This document shows, in pieces, positions 16,686-25,900 of a stretch of DNA of 57,000 bases (position 1 is its first letter; each line of letters opens with the position of its first letter). The position numbers and the translations under genes were made by a program. Location: positions 122,214 through 179,213 of the forward strand of contig NZ_JARXRM010000043.1 in the NCBI RefSeq assembly GCF_029887875.1, written 5' to 3'. The notes under the pieces are model-generated. The model was not told the DNA's origin. It did no database searches and saw only the letters and a list, made by a program, of their open reading frames with translations. Origin of the DNA: Luteimonas endophytica. GTDB taxonomy: Bacteria > Pseudomonadota > Gammaproteobacteria > Xanthomonadales > Xanthomonadaceae.

Positions 16686-17582
16686 CTAGGCGACGCCGGC
16701 GGGCGGCTCGAAGCGGTTGGCGGGAATGCGGAAGTACACCCGGCCGGCCGCATCGGGTTCTGGCAGCCGGCCGCCGCGGATGTTCACCTGCAGGGCATAG
16801 AGCATCAGCATCGGCAGGGGCAGGGTGGCGTCGCGCTTCTCGCGCGTGGCGACGTAATGCGCCTCGTCCAGGCCGTCCCTGACGTGGATGTTGGACGCGC
16901 GGTGCTCGGCGACGGTCGCCACGCAGGCCGGTTCGCGGCCGTCCTTGCCGTAGTCGTGGCCGACGAACAGCGCGGTGTCGGGCGGCAGCGCGAGCAGGCC
17001 GCGGATGCTGTGGTAGAGCTGGTGCGCGTCGCCGCCGGGAAAGTCGGCGCGCGAGCTTCCGGCGTCGGGCATCATCAGCGTGTCGTGGACGAAGGCGCTG
17101 CTGCCGGCGGCGTAGGTGATCGAAGCGAGGGTGTGCCCGGGCGAGAACATCACCCGCACCGGCAGCCGGCCGATCTGGAAGCCGTCGCCATCGGCGAACA
17201 GCCGGTCCCACTGCCGGCCGTCGGCGGGGAAATCCTCCAGGCCGTAGATGTCCTTCCAGAGCTGCTGCACCTCCACGACCTTCTCGCCGATCGCGGTGCG
17301 CGCGCCGAGCTTGTCCGCCAGGTACGGCGCCGCCGAGAAATGGTCGGCATGGGGATGCGTGTCGAGCACCCAGGCCACGTCGAGCCGTTCGCCGGCGATG
17401 TAGTCGAGCAACCGGTCGGCGTTCGCGGTGGCGGTGGCGGCCGCCTTCTCGTCGAAGTCGAGCACCGGATCGATCACCGCGGCGGCGCGGGTGGCCGGAT
17501 CGGAGACGACATACTGGAAGCTGCCGGTCTTCTCGTCGTACAGCGAGGCGACGACGGCATCGGGGCGCTCGTGGATCTTCAT
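16686..17582 (-). CDS. MBL-fold hydrolase, persulfide-dioxygenase-like
   Basis: A 298-residue metallo-beta-lactamase-fold protein. The metal motif THPHADHFSAA (residues 75-85) is followed by FSPGHTLASITY, the bridging region FVHDTLMMPDAGSSRADFPG and FVGHDYGKDGREP. The pattern is closest to ETHE1/BlhA-type sulfur dioxygenases, which oxidise glutathione persulfide. No rhodanese domain is fused and no sulfide genes are adjacent, so the substrate is uncertain. The upstream interval 17583-17699 shows no gene. Confidence 0.88.
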   Translation of the reverse strand: MKIHERPDAVVASLYDEKTGSFQYVVSDPATRAAAVIDPVLDFDEKAAATATANADRLLDYIAGERLDVAWVLDTHPHADHFSAAPYLADKLGARTAIGEKVVEVQQLWKDIYGLEDFPADGRQWDRLFADGDGFQIGRLPVRVMFSPGHTLASITYAAGSSAFVHDTLMMPDAGSSRADFPGGDAHQLYHSIRGLLALPPDTALFVGHDYGKDGREPACVATVAEHRASNIHVRDGLDEAHYVATREKRDATLPLPMLMLYALQVNIRGGRLPEPDAAGRVYFRIPANRFEPPAGVA

Positions 17583-17699
17583 CGCGGAGCTCCTGGCAGG
17601 CTGCCCCCAGCTTGACCGAGCGGACGCCGCGGTTCCAGTTCGGCCGGCCGCGGCGCCGGGTTGGGCCGATCCTGCGATCGGCCCCAGCCGTGCCGCGCT

Positions 17700-18161
17700 T
17701 CAGTTGCTGCTGAAGCGCGTTTCCTCGAAGCGGAGCGCCTCGACCATGCCCATGCTCTGGCGCATCTCGTCTTCGCTGTCGGCATGCAGCCAGATGTGCA
17801 CCACCCGATCGCGATCGAGCTCCAGCAGGGTCTCGCGGACCAGCTTGTCCGGGTCGCCCGCGACCTCGCTGCGGTACCAGCGGATGTCCTGGCCGTTGAT
17901 CACACCCGCTTCCTCGCGATTGGCGCGTCGGGGCTGGAACGGCGAGTCGCCCGCCAGGTACAGGCCGAAGACCTCCCGGCCATCCTCGGTGACGGCGCGG
18001 CAGATGACGAAGCTGTCGCTGCTTCGTTCGGTCCAGGTCAGCGTGGAATCGCCGGGCAGGCGCGGGCAGGCGTCGATCGTCTGCGCCCAGGCCGGCGCGA
18101 CGGCCGCAAGCGACAATGCCAGCGCGGCCAATGGCGCCAGATGATGGTTGCTGCGTTTCAT
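17700..18161 (-). CDS. Small secreted protein of unknown function
   Basis: A 153-residue protein with a signal peptide (MKRSNHHLAPLAALALSLAA ending APAWAQ). The mature domain has two cysteines (IDACPRLPGD and SFVICRAVTE), probably a disulfide. There are two in-frame ATGs; I use the second because AGGGGA is immediately next to the first and correctly spaced (about 9 bases) only for the second. A Clp/CRP-like site lies about 95 bases upstream. No family recognised; periplasmic or secreted. Confidence 0.75.
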   Translation of the reverse strand: MKRSNHHLAPLAALALSLAAVAPAWAQTIDACPRLPGDSTLTWTERSSDSFVICRAVTEDGREVFGLYLAGDSPFQPRRANREEAGVINGQDIRWYRSEVAGDPDKLVRETLLELDRDRVVHIWLHADSEDEMRQSMGMVEALRFEETRFSSN

Positions 18162-18255
18162 GGACGACATTCCCCTAAGGTCCGGTGGCGGCGCGCATTT
18201 GGACCGCGCGATGGCCCTCCCGGTTTCGACGATAGCTGTGGCGCCCACTTCAAAT

Positions 18256-18271
18256 TGTGATCTTCGTCACT
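18256..18271. promoter_or_regulatory. Candidate Clp/CRP binding site
   Basis: TGTGA-TCTTCG-TCACT matches the TGTGA-N6-TCACA consensus of CRP and of the xanthomonad homologue Clp in 9 of 10 conserved positions. It lies in the 175-base gap between the small secreted protein gene and the phosphatase lipoprotein gene, about 95 bases before the start of the former. Confidence 0.5.
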
Positions 18272-18336
18272 CTTTTGGCGTGCAGGGCGGCGCCCCGGCC
18301 GATGGCGGTCAACCCGGCGAGCCCGGGCGATCCTCC

Positions 18337-18861
18337 TCAGTAGTCGAGGTGGCGCAGTTCCGCGCCGCCGTCGGCGCCGATCCGGACCTCGTAGAGGTCG
18401 CCGTAGTCGTCCTCGTCCAGCGGCGCCACCTGGCACGCGCACAGCGCGGCCACGATGCCGGGAACGGTATTGCTGTGCCCGACCACCAGCACCGTGCCGC
18501 CGGCGTGGCGGGTATGCAGCACCGTGGCCAGTTCCGAGACCGGCCGGGCCGGGTCGTACTGGCGTATCTCCAGGCCTTGCCGCTCCGCGGTCGGCGCCGC
18601 GGTCTGGCGTGCGCGGCGGGTGGTGCTGGCGTAGATCGCGGAAAGCGGCCGCTCCGCCAACTGCGCCGCCAGCGCCGAAGCGCGGCGCCCGCCGCTGGCG
18701 TCGAGCGACGGATCGCGCGGATCCTCCGCCGATTTCTCCGCGTGCCGCACCACGATGAAGGTGGTCTCGATGGGTTCGGGAGCCGTGGCGCGGCGCTCGG
18801 GCGCGCCGCCGCTGCAGGCGGCCAGGAACAGCAGCAGCAGCGCCGTCATCGTGATCCGCAT
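18337..18861 (-). CDS. Histidine phosphatase family lipoprotein
   Basis: A 174-residue protein with a lipoprotein signal (MRITMTALLLLFLAAC, lipobox LAAC). It belongs to the histidine phosphatase (phosphoglycerate-mutase-like) superfamily. The RHG-type motif is FIVVRHAEKSAEDP with the phospho-accepting His, a second Arg lies in IYASTTRRARQTA, and the second His in VLVVGHSNTVPG. It is likely lipid-anchored in the envelope. GGAGTG 7 bases upstream supports this start over upstream ATGs. The substrate is unknown. Confidence 0.9.
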   Translation of the reverse strand: MRITMTALLLLFLAACSGGAPERRATAPEPIETTFIVVRHAEKSAEDPRDPSLDASGGRRASALAAQLAERPLSAIYASTTRRARQTAAPTAERQGLEIRQYDPARPVSELATVLHTRHAGGTVLVVGHSNTVPGIVAALCACQVAPLDEDDYGDLYEVRIGADGGAELRHLDY

Positions 18862-18928
18862 CGGGCACTCCGGGTTCGGTGGGAGACGGAGCATGCGCAG
18901 CCGCGGCGGCCGCGAAAAGGGCCGGAGG

Positions 18929-19291
18929 TCATCCACGCCCCCACGCCAGCAGGAGCAGGGCGAGCGCGGCCGGCAATGCCTGGACCAACAGGATCCGGCG
19001 GCCCACCGTGGCGCCGCCGTAGAGCCCGGCCACCAGCACGCAGCCGAGGAAGAACAGCTTCACCGCGCCGCTCCCGGGGCCCGGCCACAACCCCCAGGCC
19101 AGCCCGGCCGCCAGGAACCCGTTGTACAGCCCCTGGTTGGCGGCCAGCACCCGCGACGCAGCAGCGAACTCCGCGCTGGTGCCGAAGGTGCGCCGCCCCA
19201 GCGGCCGCGTCCACAGGAACATCTCCAGCACCAGGAACCAGATGTGCAGCAGCGCGATCAACGCGATCAGCAGATTGGCGGCGGTGGTCAC
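18929..19291 (-). CDS. DUF1304 membrane protein
   Basis: A 120-residue membrane protein with four helices. The opening ANLLIALIALLHIWFLVLEM followed by FLW and the central SRVLAANQGLYNGFLAAGL are typical of DUF1304. No ATG is in the right place; a GTG directly before TTAANLL is the only suitable start. Function unknown. No tight coupling to neighbours. Confidence 0.82.
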   Translation of the reverse strand: MTTAANLLIALIALLHIWFLVLEMFLWTRPLGRRTFGTSAEFAAASRVLAANQGLYNGFLAAGLAWGLWPGPGSGAVKLFFLGCVLVAGLYGGATVGRRILLVQALPAALALLLLAWGRG

Positions 19292-19385
19292 CGGAGGTGC
19301 GTTCCCGTGCGGAATTGGATTCCAGCCTAGCAGGGCCGGCCGGGCGATGGGGCCGCGCGGGCGCCGTGCGGTCCGGAGACTGCGG

Positions 19386-21041
19386 TCAGGGCGTGGAGCG
19401 GTCGGGCGGGCCGGCGTCGGTGGCGGCCGCCGCGGGCGGGGTCGGGACGGACGCCGGGGCCAGATGGGCGATGAACCGCGCTGCCTTGCCCGCCTGCTCG
19501 ACGATCCGCCGCAGGATGCTGATACGGTCCAGCGCCCCGACCAGCGCGGTGGACGGCAGCGTGCCGCGGCTGCCCGCACGCAGCAGCTCCGACTTGGCGT
19601 GCTGGTAGGCGGCCTCGAACGCGTCGATCGACAGGGCGAGATGGTCGGCATCGTGCGCTACGCCGGGGTCGGCATCGGCCAGCGCCGCCAGCGCCGCAGC
19701 ATCGAGCGCGTGCAGGGTCGGCGCGAGTTCCGCCGGCGGCGCGGCCAGCGGTGCCAGCCGGCCCAGCTCGACCGCGCGCTCGGCCATCGAGCGGTAGTAC
19801 TGCACCACCCGCACCGCATCTGGAAGCGCGGACTCGACCACCGGGTCGCCGCCGCTGTTGACCGTGGCCGCGAAATCGATGGCCGCCTCGCCGAGCCGGT
19901 CGACGACGTCCTGCTCGCGCAGCAGCGCGCTGTCGTCGCCGAAGGTCCCGGCCAGGCCGGTGCGTGCCATCGCCTGGGTGAGGGCGCCGATGCGGGCCAG
20001 CTCCCTCGCCAGCGCATCGACCGCGAGGCGCGGGGTGGCGGCGACCGCGCGGTCCAGGAAGCGCGGCACCGCCGGATCGGACTCGCGGCCGCCGAAGCGG
20101 CGCTCGAGCATCGCGACCAGGGTGCCGGTGAAGGGCCAGACCAGGGCCACGCCGAGCAGCTTGCTCGATGTGTGGAACACCGCGAGGACGGTGGCGGCCC
20201 GCTGCTCCAGCCCGATCGCCGCGGTCAGGAACGCGGAGGCGCCCAGCATCCAGGGCAGCAGCGCCAGCGCGGCGGCGGCGGCCACCAGGTTGAAGACCAC
20301 GTGCGCGGCGGCGGCGCGGCGCGCGGGCGCGGTGGCGCCGATGCTGGCGAACACCGCCGTCGAGGTGGTGCCGACGTTCGCACCGACCACCATCGCGGCG
20401 GCAGCCAGCGGCGGCAGCAGGCCCGTCGCGGCAGCGGTCAGGGTGACGGCCAGGGCGGCGCTGGACGACTGCATGAGCAGGGTGAGGACGATGCCGACCG
20501 CGGTGAAGGCGACGGCCGGCATCGCCCGCGCGCCGGCGTGGCCGAACACCTCGTCCGGCCCGATCGCCGAGAAGGCACCCTTCAGCACGTCCAGGCCGAG
20601 GAAGAAGATGCCGAACCCCACCAGCGCCCGGCCGAGCGCCGGGCCGCGCCCGCGCCCGGCGATCCACAGCCCCATCCCCAGCGCCACCGCCGGCATCGCC
20701 AGGATCCGCAGGTCGAGGTCGAACCCCACCAGGGCGACGATCCACGAGGTCAAGGTGGTGCCGAGGTTGGCGCCGAAGATCACCCCGACCGCCTGGGTCA
20801 GGGTCAGCAGCCCGGCGTTGACGAAGCCGATGGTGGCGAACACCACCGCGCTCGACGACTGCACCAGCGCGGTGATCAATACCCCCGAGGCGAGCGCGCG
20901 CAGCGGCGAGCCGGTGGCGCGCGCGAGCAGCCCGCGCAGCGCCGACCCGGCCGCCACCTTCAGCCCGTCGCTCATCAGCCGCATGCCGAGCAGGAACAGG
21001 CCGATGCCGCCGGCGAAGGTGATCAGGGCAGCGATGGGCAT
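19386..21041 (-). CDS. Na+/phosphate cotransporter (NptA-like)
   Basis: A 551-residue inner-membrane Na/Pi symporter of the PNaS family. The two inverted repeats each carry the QSSS signature: SGVLITALVQSSSAVVFATI and VGIVLTLLMQSSSAALAVTL, each followed by a GANLGTT or GANVGTT turn. About eight to nine helices end near residue 315; the remaining 230 residues form a cytoplasmic PhoU-like helical domain. It probably imports or exports phosphate coupled to sodium, which fits with the phosphate porin elsewhere in the window, although the two are not linked. Confidence 0.93.
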   Translation of the reverse strand: MPIAALITFAGGIGLFLLGMRLMSDGLKVAAGSALRGLLARATGSPLRALASGVLITALVQSSSAVVFATIGFVNAGLLTLTQAVGVIFGANLGTTLTSWIVALVGFDLDLRILAMPAVALGMGLWIAGRGRGPALGRALVGFGIFFLGLDVLKGAFSAIGPDEVFGHAGARAMPAVAFTAVGIVLTLLMQSSSAALAVTLTAAATGLLPPLAAAAMVVGANVGTTSTAVFASIGATAPARRAAAAHVVFNLVAAAAALALLPWMLGASAFLTAAIGLEQRAATVLAVFHTSSKLLGVALVWPFTGTLVAMLERRFGGRESDPAVPRFLDRAVAATPRLAVDALARELARIGALTQAMARTGLAGTFGDDSALLREQDVVDRLGEAAIDFAATVNSGGDPVVESALPDAVRVVQYYRSMAERAVELGRLAPLAAPPAELAPTLHALDAAALAALADADPGVAHDADHLALSIDAFEAAYQHAKSELLRAGSRGTLPSTALVGALDRISILRRIVEQAGKAARFIAHLAPASVPTPPAAAATDAGPPDRSTP

Positions 21042-21115
21042 CGGCGCGAGGACGAGCGGCGGGCGGCCAACGGTACAGCAGGCGCTCCGGAGTAAGGAGT
21101 GCGCCGGCGCCGGCG

Positions 21116-21877
21116 CTAGAGCAGCATGCCGCCCGAAGCCTCCACCCGCTGCCCGTTTACCCAGCCCATCCTGGGCGACAGCAGGGCGGCGGCCGCGGCG
21201 CCGATATCGTCCGGCACCCCGGCCCGGCCAAGCGCGGTGTTGGCGGCGACCCAGGCGTTGATCGCGGCATCGTCGCGAACCCGGCCGCCGCCGAAGTCGG
21301 TCTCGATCGCCCCTGGCGCCAGCACGTTCACGCCGATGCCGCGCGCGCCGAGCTCCTTGGCCAGATAGCGCGTCAGCACCTCCACCGCGCCCTTCATCGC
21401 CGCATAGGCGCTGTAGCCCTCCATCGAGAACCGGGCCAGGCCGCTGGAGACGTTGACGATGCGCCCGCCGTCGCGGATCAGCGGCAGCAGCGCCTGGGTG
21501 AGGAAGTAGACGCCCTTCAGGTGCACCCGGTACAGCCAATCGAACTGCTCCGGGGTGGTCTCGGCGAACGCTGCGTGCACGCCCATGCCGGCGTTGTTGA
21601 GCAGTCCGTCGATGCGCTCGCGCTGCCAGCCGCCGAGCACGGTCCGGGTTTCGGCTACGAAGGCGGGAAAGGCGTCGATGTCGCCGGTGTCGAGCCGCAG
21701 GGCCGCGGCGCGCCTGCCTGCCGCCTCGATCTCCTTCACCGTGGCGTCGGCCTGCGTGCGGTTGTCGAGGAAGGTGACGATCACGTCGCTGCCGTCGCGC
21801 GCCAGCGCGAGGGCGGCGTTGCGGCCGAGGCCGCGGCTGCCGCCGGTGACGAGGACAATGGGAGCGTTGTCGGTCAT
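21116..21877 (-). CDS. SDR family oxidoreductase
   Basis: A 253-residue short-chain dehydrogenase/reductase. The cofactor motif is VTGGSRGLGRNAALALA (GxxxGxG), NNAGMG is the structural motif, and the catalytic residues are Ser in IVNVSSGLARFS and Tyr/Lys in YSAYAAMKGAVE. The C-terminus GWVNGQRVEASGGMLL is typical of the classical family. AGGAGA precedes the ATG. It is divergent from the LysR gene, which is the likely regulator. The substrate cannot be told; 3-oxoacyl-type reductases are similar. Confidence 0.92.
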   Translation of the reverse strand: MTDNAPIVLVTGGSRGLGRNAALALARDGSDVIVTFLDNRTQADATVKEIEAAGRRAAALRLDTGDIDAFPAFVAETRTVLGGWQRERIDGLLNNAGMGVHAAFAETTPEQFDWLYRVHLKGVYFLTQALLPLIRDGGRIVNVSSGLARFSMEGYSAYAAMKGAVEVLTRYLAKELGARGIGVNVLAPGAIETDFGGGRVRDDAAINAWVAANTALGRAGVPDDIGAAAAALLSPRMGWVNGQRVEASGGMLL

Positions 21878-22010
21878 TGGGCATCTCCTGATGGCTGGGA
21901 ACGCGGGGTGCGTGCCCACGCCGACACGGTATTGGCTTACATCTAGCGAATAAACATGAATAAAATGATAAGTCTGTTCGCATATCAAGAACAATCCTCG
22001 GGAGGCAGCC
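21878..22010. promoter_or_regulatory. Divergent SDR/LysR promoter region
   Basis: This 133-base gap contains a strikingly AT-rich stretch (about 21935-21985) in otherwise very GC-rich DNA. It includes the direct repeat GAATAAACATGAATAAA. LysR regulators usually bind T-N11-A sites in such divergent gaps. I mark it as the likely operator region, without assigning exact boxes. Confidence 0.5.
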
Positions 22011-22919
22011 TTGAACCATCTGGAAGCCATGCAGATCTATGTGCGGGTCGCGGAACTGGCCGGCTTCACCCGCGCCGCCGAGAGCCTCGGCCTGCCCAAG
22101 GCCAGTGCGTCGACCGCGGTGCGCCGGCTCGAGACCCTGCTCGGCACCCAGCTGCTGCATCGCACCACCCGGCGGGTGCGCATGACCGACGATGGCCGCG
22201 CCTTCTACGAGCGCGCAAGAGACCTGCTGGCCGACATGGAGGAATTGCAGTGCATGTTCCGCCGCGAAGGCCGGGCACTGCGCGGGCGGCTGCGCGTCGA
22301 CATGCCGGGGCTGATCGCGCGCAACATCGTCATCCCGCGCCTGCCGGAACTGCTGCAGGACCATCCCGAACTGCAGCTCGAGCTCGGCTGCAGCGATCGC
22401 CGGGTCGACCTGGTGCGCGAGGGCTACGATTGCGTGCTGCGGGTCGGAGCGCCGGGGGAGGGCAGCTTCGTGGCCCGGCCGCTGGGCCGCTATCGCGTGG
22501 TCACCTGCGCCAGCCCGGCCTACCTGGCGCGCCATGGGGTGCCGCGGACGCTGGAGGATCTCGCCTCGCATCGGCTGGTGCACTACGTCCAGGCGTTCGG
22601 CGCCCGCCCGGAAGCCTGGGAATACTGGGACGGCGCTCGCTACGCCAGCCTCGTGATGGACGGTGCACTCACGGTCAATACCGCCGACGCCTACCAGGCC
22701 GCCTGCCTGGCCGGGCTCGGCATGGTGCAGGTGCCGCTGCAGGGCGCGCGTGCGCTGCTGGATGCCGGCGAGCTGGTCGAGGTATTGCCGCAATACGCCG
22801 CCGAGCCGATGCCGGTCTCGCTGCTGTACCCGCACCGCCGCAACCTGTCGCCACGGGTGCGGATCTTCATGGACTGGCTGGGCGAGGCGATGCGTCCGTA
22901 CCTGGAGCCGGCCGCCTGA
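22011..22919 (+). CDS. LysR family transcriptional regulator
   Basis: A 302-residue LysR regulator. The N-terminal winged HTH is clear (AGFTRAAESLGLPKASASTA, RRLETLLGTQLLHRTTRRVR) and the periplasmic-binding-like effector domain follows from about residue 90. It starts with TTG: GGAGG lies 5 bases before TTG-AAC-CAT, while the next ATG is too far from any ribosome site. It is divergent from the SDR gene and probably controls it. The effector is unknown. Many LysR proteins next to SDR genes respond to aromatic or electrophilic compounds. Confidence 0.93.
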   Translation: MNHLEAMQIYVRVAELAGFTRAAESLGLPKASASTAVRRLETLLGTQLLHRTTRRVRMTDDGRAFYERARDLLADMEELQCMFRREGRALRGRLRVDMPGLIARNIVIPRLPELLQDHPELQLELGCSDRRVDLVREGYDCVLRVGAPGEGSFVARPLGRYRVVTCASPAYLARHGVPRTLEDLASHRLVHYVQAFGARPEAWEYWDGARYASLVMDGALTVNTADAYQAACLAGLGMVQVPLQGARALLDAGELVEVLPQYAAEPMPVSLLYPHRRNLSPRVRIFMDWLGEAMRPYLEPAA

Positions 22920-22961
22920 GGGCCAGCGAGGCGGCGGCATGCTCCGGCAGCGTCGGCGATC

Positions 22962-25900
22962 CTAGGCGGAAGCCGGCGCCAGGGCGATCAGCAGCCCGCG
23001 GGCGGCCTTGATGCGCGCTTCCGGGTCGGGCAGGTCGAGGCTGATGCGCAGCCGGTCGGGGCCGTCCATGCGGTAGTGCTTCGGCTGTCCCTGGATCAGG
23101 CGGATCACCGCCATCGGATCGACCGCCGGCTTCTCCACGAACTGCACCCGCCCGCCGGCCGCGCCCAGATCGAGCTTGCGGATCCCCAGGGCGGTCGCCT
23201 GCAGTTTCAGCTCGGCCACCGCGAACAGCTGCTTGGCCGCAGGCGGCAGCAGGCCGAAGCGGTCGATCATCTCGACCTGCAGCTCGCGCAGGGCGTCGCC
23301 GTCGCGCGCGCTGCTGATGCGCTTGTAGAGGGTGAGCCGGGTGTGCACGTCCGCCAGGTAGTCCTCGGGAATCAGCGCCGGGGCGTGCAGCTCGACCTCG
23401 GCGCCACGGTCCGGCGCCTGGTCCGCGTCGGGCAGCCTGCCCTGGCGGATGCTCCGCACCGCGCGCTCCAGCAGCTCGGTGTAGAGGCTGAAGCCGACCT
23501 CGGCCATTTGTCCGCTCTGGTCCTCGCCCAGCAGCTCGCCGGCGCCGCGGATCTCCAGGTCGTGGGTGGCCAGGGTGAAGCCGGCGCCGAGTTCGTCCAT
23601 CGAGGCGATCGCGTCCAGGCGCTTGCGCGCATCGGCGGTGATCGAGCGCTGGTCCGGCACCACCAGGTAGGCGTAGGCGCGGTGGTGGGAGCGGCCCACG
23701 CGCCCGCGCAGCTGGTGCAGCTGCGCCAGTCCGAAGCGGTCGGCGCGGTTGATGACGATGGTGTTGGCGTTGGGGATGTCGATGCCCGACTCGATGATCG
23801 TCGTGCACAGCAGCACGTTGAAGCGCTGCTTCTGGAAATCCAGCATCACCCTTTCCAGCTCGCGCTCGGGCATCTGGCCGTGGGCGATGCCGATGCGCGC
23901 GTCCGGCACCAGCGCTTCCAGCTCGCGCTGCATCCTGCCGATGCTCTCGACGTCGTTGTGCAGGAAATACACCTGGCCGCCGCGCGACAGCTCACGCTGG
24001 AACGCCTCGCGCAGCAGGCCGTCGTCCCAGGCGGCGATGAAGGTCTGCACCGCCAGCCGGTGCGCCGGCGGGGTGGCGATGATCGACAGGTCGCGCATGC
24101 CGGCCATCGCCATGTTCAAGGTGCGCGGGATCGGCGTCGCGGTGAGGGTGAGCAGGTGCACGTTGGCCCGCAGCGCCTTCAGCGCCTCCTTCTGGCGCAC
24201 GCCGAAGCGCTGCTCCTCGTCCACGATCACCAGGCCGAGGTCCTTGAACTTCACGTCCTTCTGCAGCAGCCGGTGGGTGCCGACGATGACGTCGAGGCTG
24301 CCGTCCGAAATCTTGCCGATCTCGGCCTTGATCTCCTTCGGGGTCTTGAACCGGGAGAGCACCTCGATCCGGATCGGCCAGTCGGCGAAGCGGTCGGCCA
24401 TGGTGCGGTAGTGCTGCTCGGCCAGCAGCGTGGTGGGCACCAGCACCGCCACCTGGCGGCCGGCCGTGGCGGCCACGAACGCCGCGCGCACCGCCACCTC
24501 GGTCTTGCCGAAACCAACGTCGCCGCAGACCACCCGGTCCATCGGCTGGCTGGAGCCGAGGTCGCGGATCACCGCCTCGATCGCGGCGTGCTGGTCGGGC
24601 GTTTCCTCGAACGGGAAGGCCGCGGCGAACGGTTCGTACATGCTGCGGTCGACGTCGAGCGCCAGGCCGGAGCGGGCCATGCGCTTGGCATGGATCTCCA
24701 GCAGCTCGGCAGCGACATCGCGGACCTTCTCGGCGGCCTTGCGCTTCGCCTTGCTCCAGGCCTCGCCGCCCAGCGAATGCAGCGGCGCGCTCTCCGGCGA
24801 GGCGCCGGAGTAGCGATTGATCAGGTGCAGCTGCGCCACCGGCACGTACAGCCGGTCGCCCTTGGCGTATTCGATCTCCAGGTACTCGCCCGGGGCGCCG
24901 CCGGCCTCGAGCACGATCAGCCCGCGGTAGCGGCCGACGCCATGGTCCTCGTGCACGATCGGCGCGCCCTCGGCCAGCTCGCCGAGATCGCGGACGATCG
25001 CTTCGGGCTCGCGCCCGGCGCGGCGCGCGCGGCGCGGCTGGGTGGCGCGCTCGGGAAACAGCTGGCGCTCGGTGAGGATCGTGACCCGCGGTGCGTCGAG
25101 GGCGAAGCCGTTCTCCAGCGGCGCCACGGCGATGGCGAAGCGCGGCGGACCGGCGGCGGTCCGGCCGGAGCCCGGGGCGGCAGCGAGGCCGGGCGCGCCC
25201 GCCGCGCCGCTGCCGCGTTCGTGTTCGGGCAGGAACGCGGCGAAGTCCGCCAGCACCGCGGGCGTCAGCCCCGCCGGCTGCAGCAGCTCCAGCAGCGCCT
25301 CGCGGCGGCCGGCGCTGTCGGCTGCGATCAGCACCCGGCCGCGATAGCCGTCCAGGAACGAAGCCAGCGCCGCGGCCGGGGCCGCGTCGCGGCTGGTCAG
25401 CGGCAGCTCCGGCGCCGGCTGTTCGCCCAGGGCCAGCGCCTGCTCGCGCTGCGGGTGCCCGGCGCCGGCCACCTCGATGCACTGCTCGCGGTTGAGCAGG
25501 GCGCGCAGTGCGTCGGGCGGCAGCCAGAGTTCCGGCGGCGGCAGCAGCGGCCGCTCGATGTCGTGGCGGCGCTGTTCGTGGCGTTCGGCGATCTGCCGCC
25601 AGAAGTGCTCGGCCGCGTCCAGGGCGCCGGCCTCGAGCAGCGGCAGCGCGGCTTCCGGCAGGTAGTCGAACAGGGTGGCGGTGCCCGGCTGGTCGCGCCC
25701 GGCGTCCAGCAGCCCCGCGCGCGGCGCCTCGAAGAACAGCGGCAGGTAGTACTCGATCCCGGCGGGCGCCAGCCCGGCCTTGAGGTCCTGGTACAGGCCG
25801 CTGCGGCGCTGGTCGATGTCGAAGCGCTCGCCGAGGGCGGCCATCGCCCGCGCGCGCGCCGCCTCGTCCAGCGGCACCTCGCGGCCCGGCAGCATGCGGA

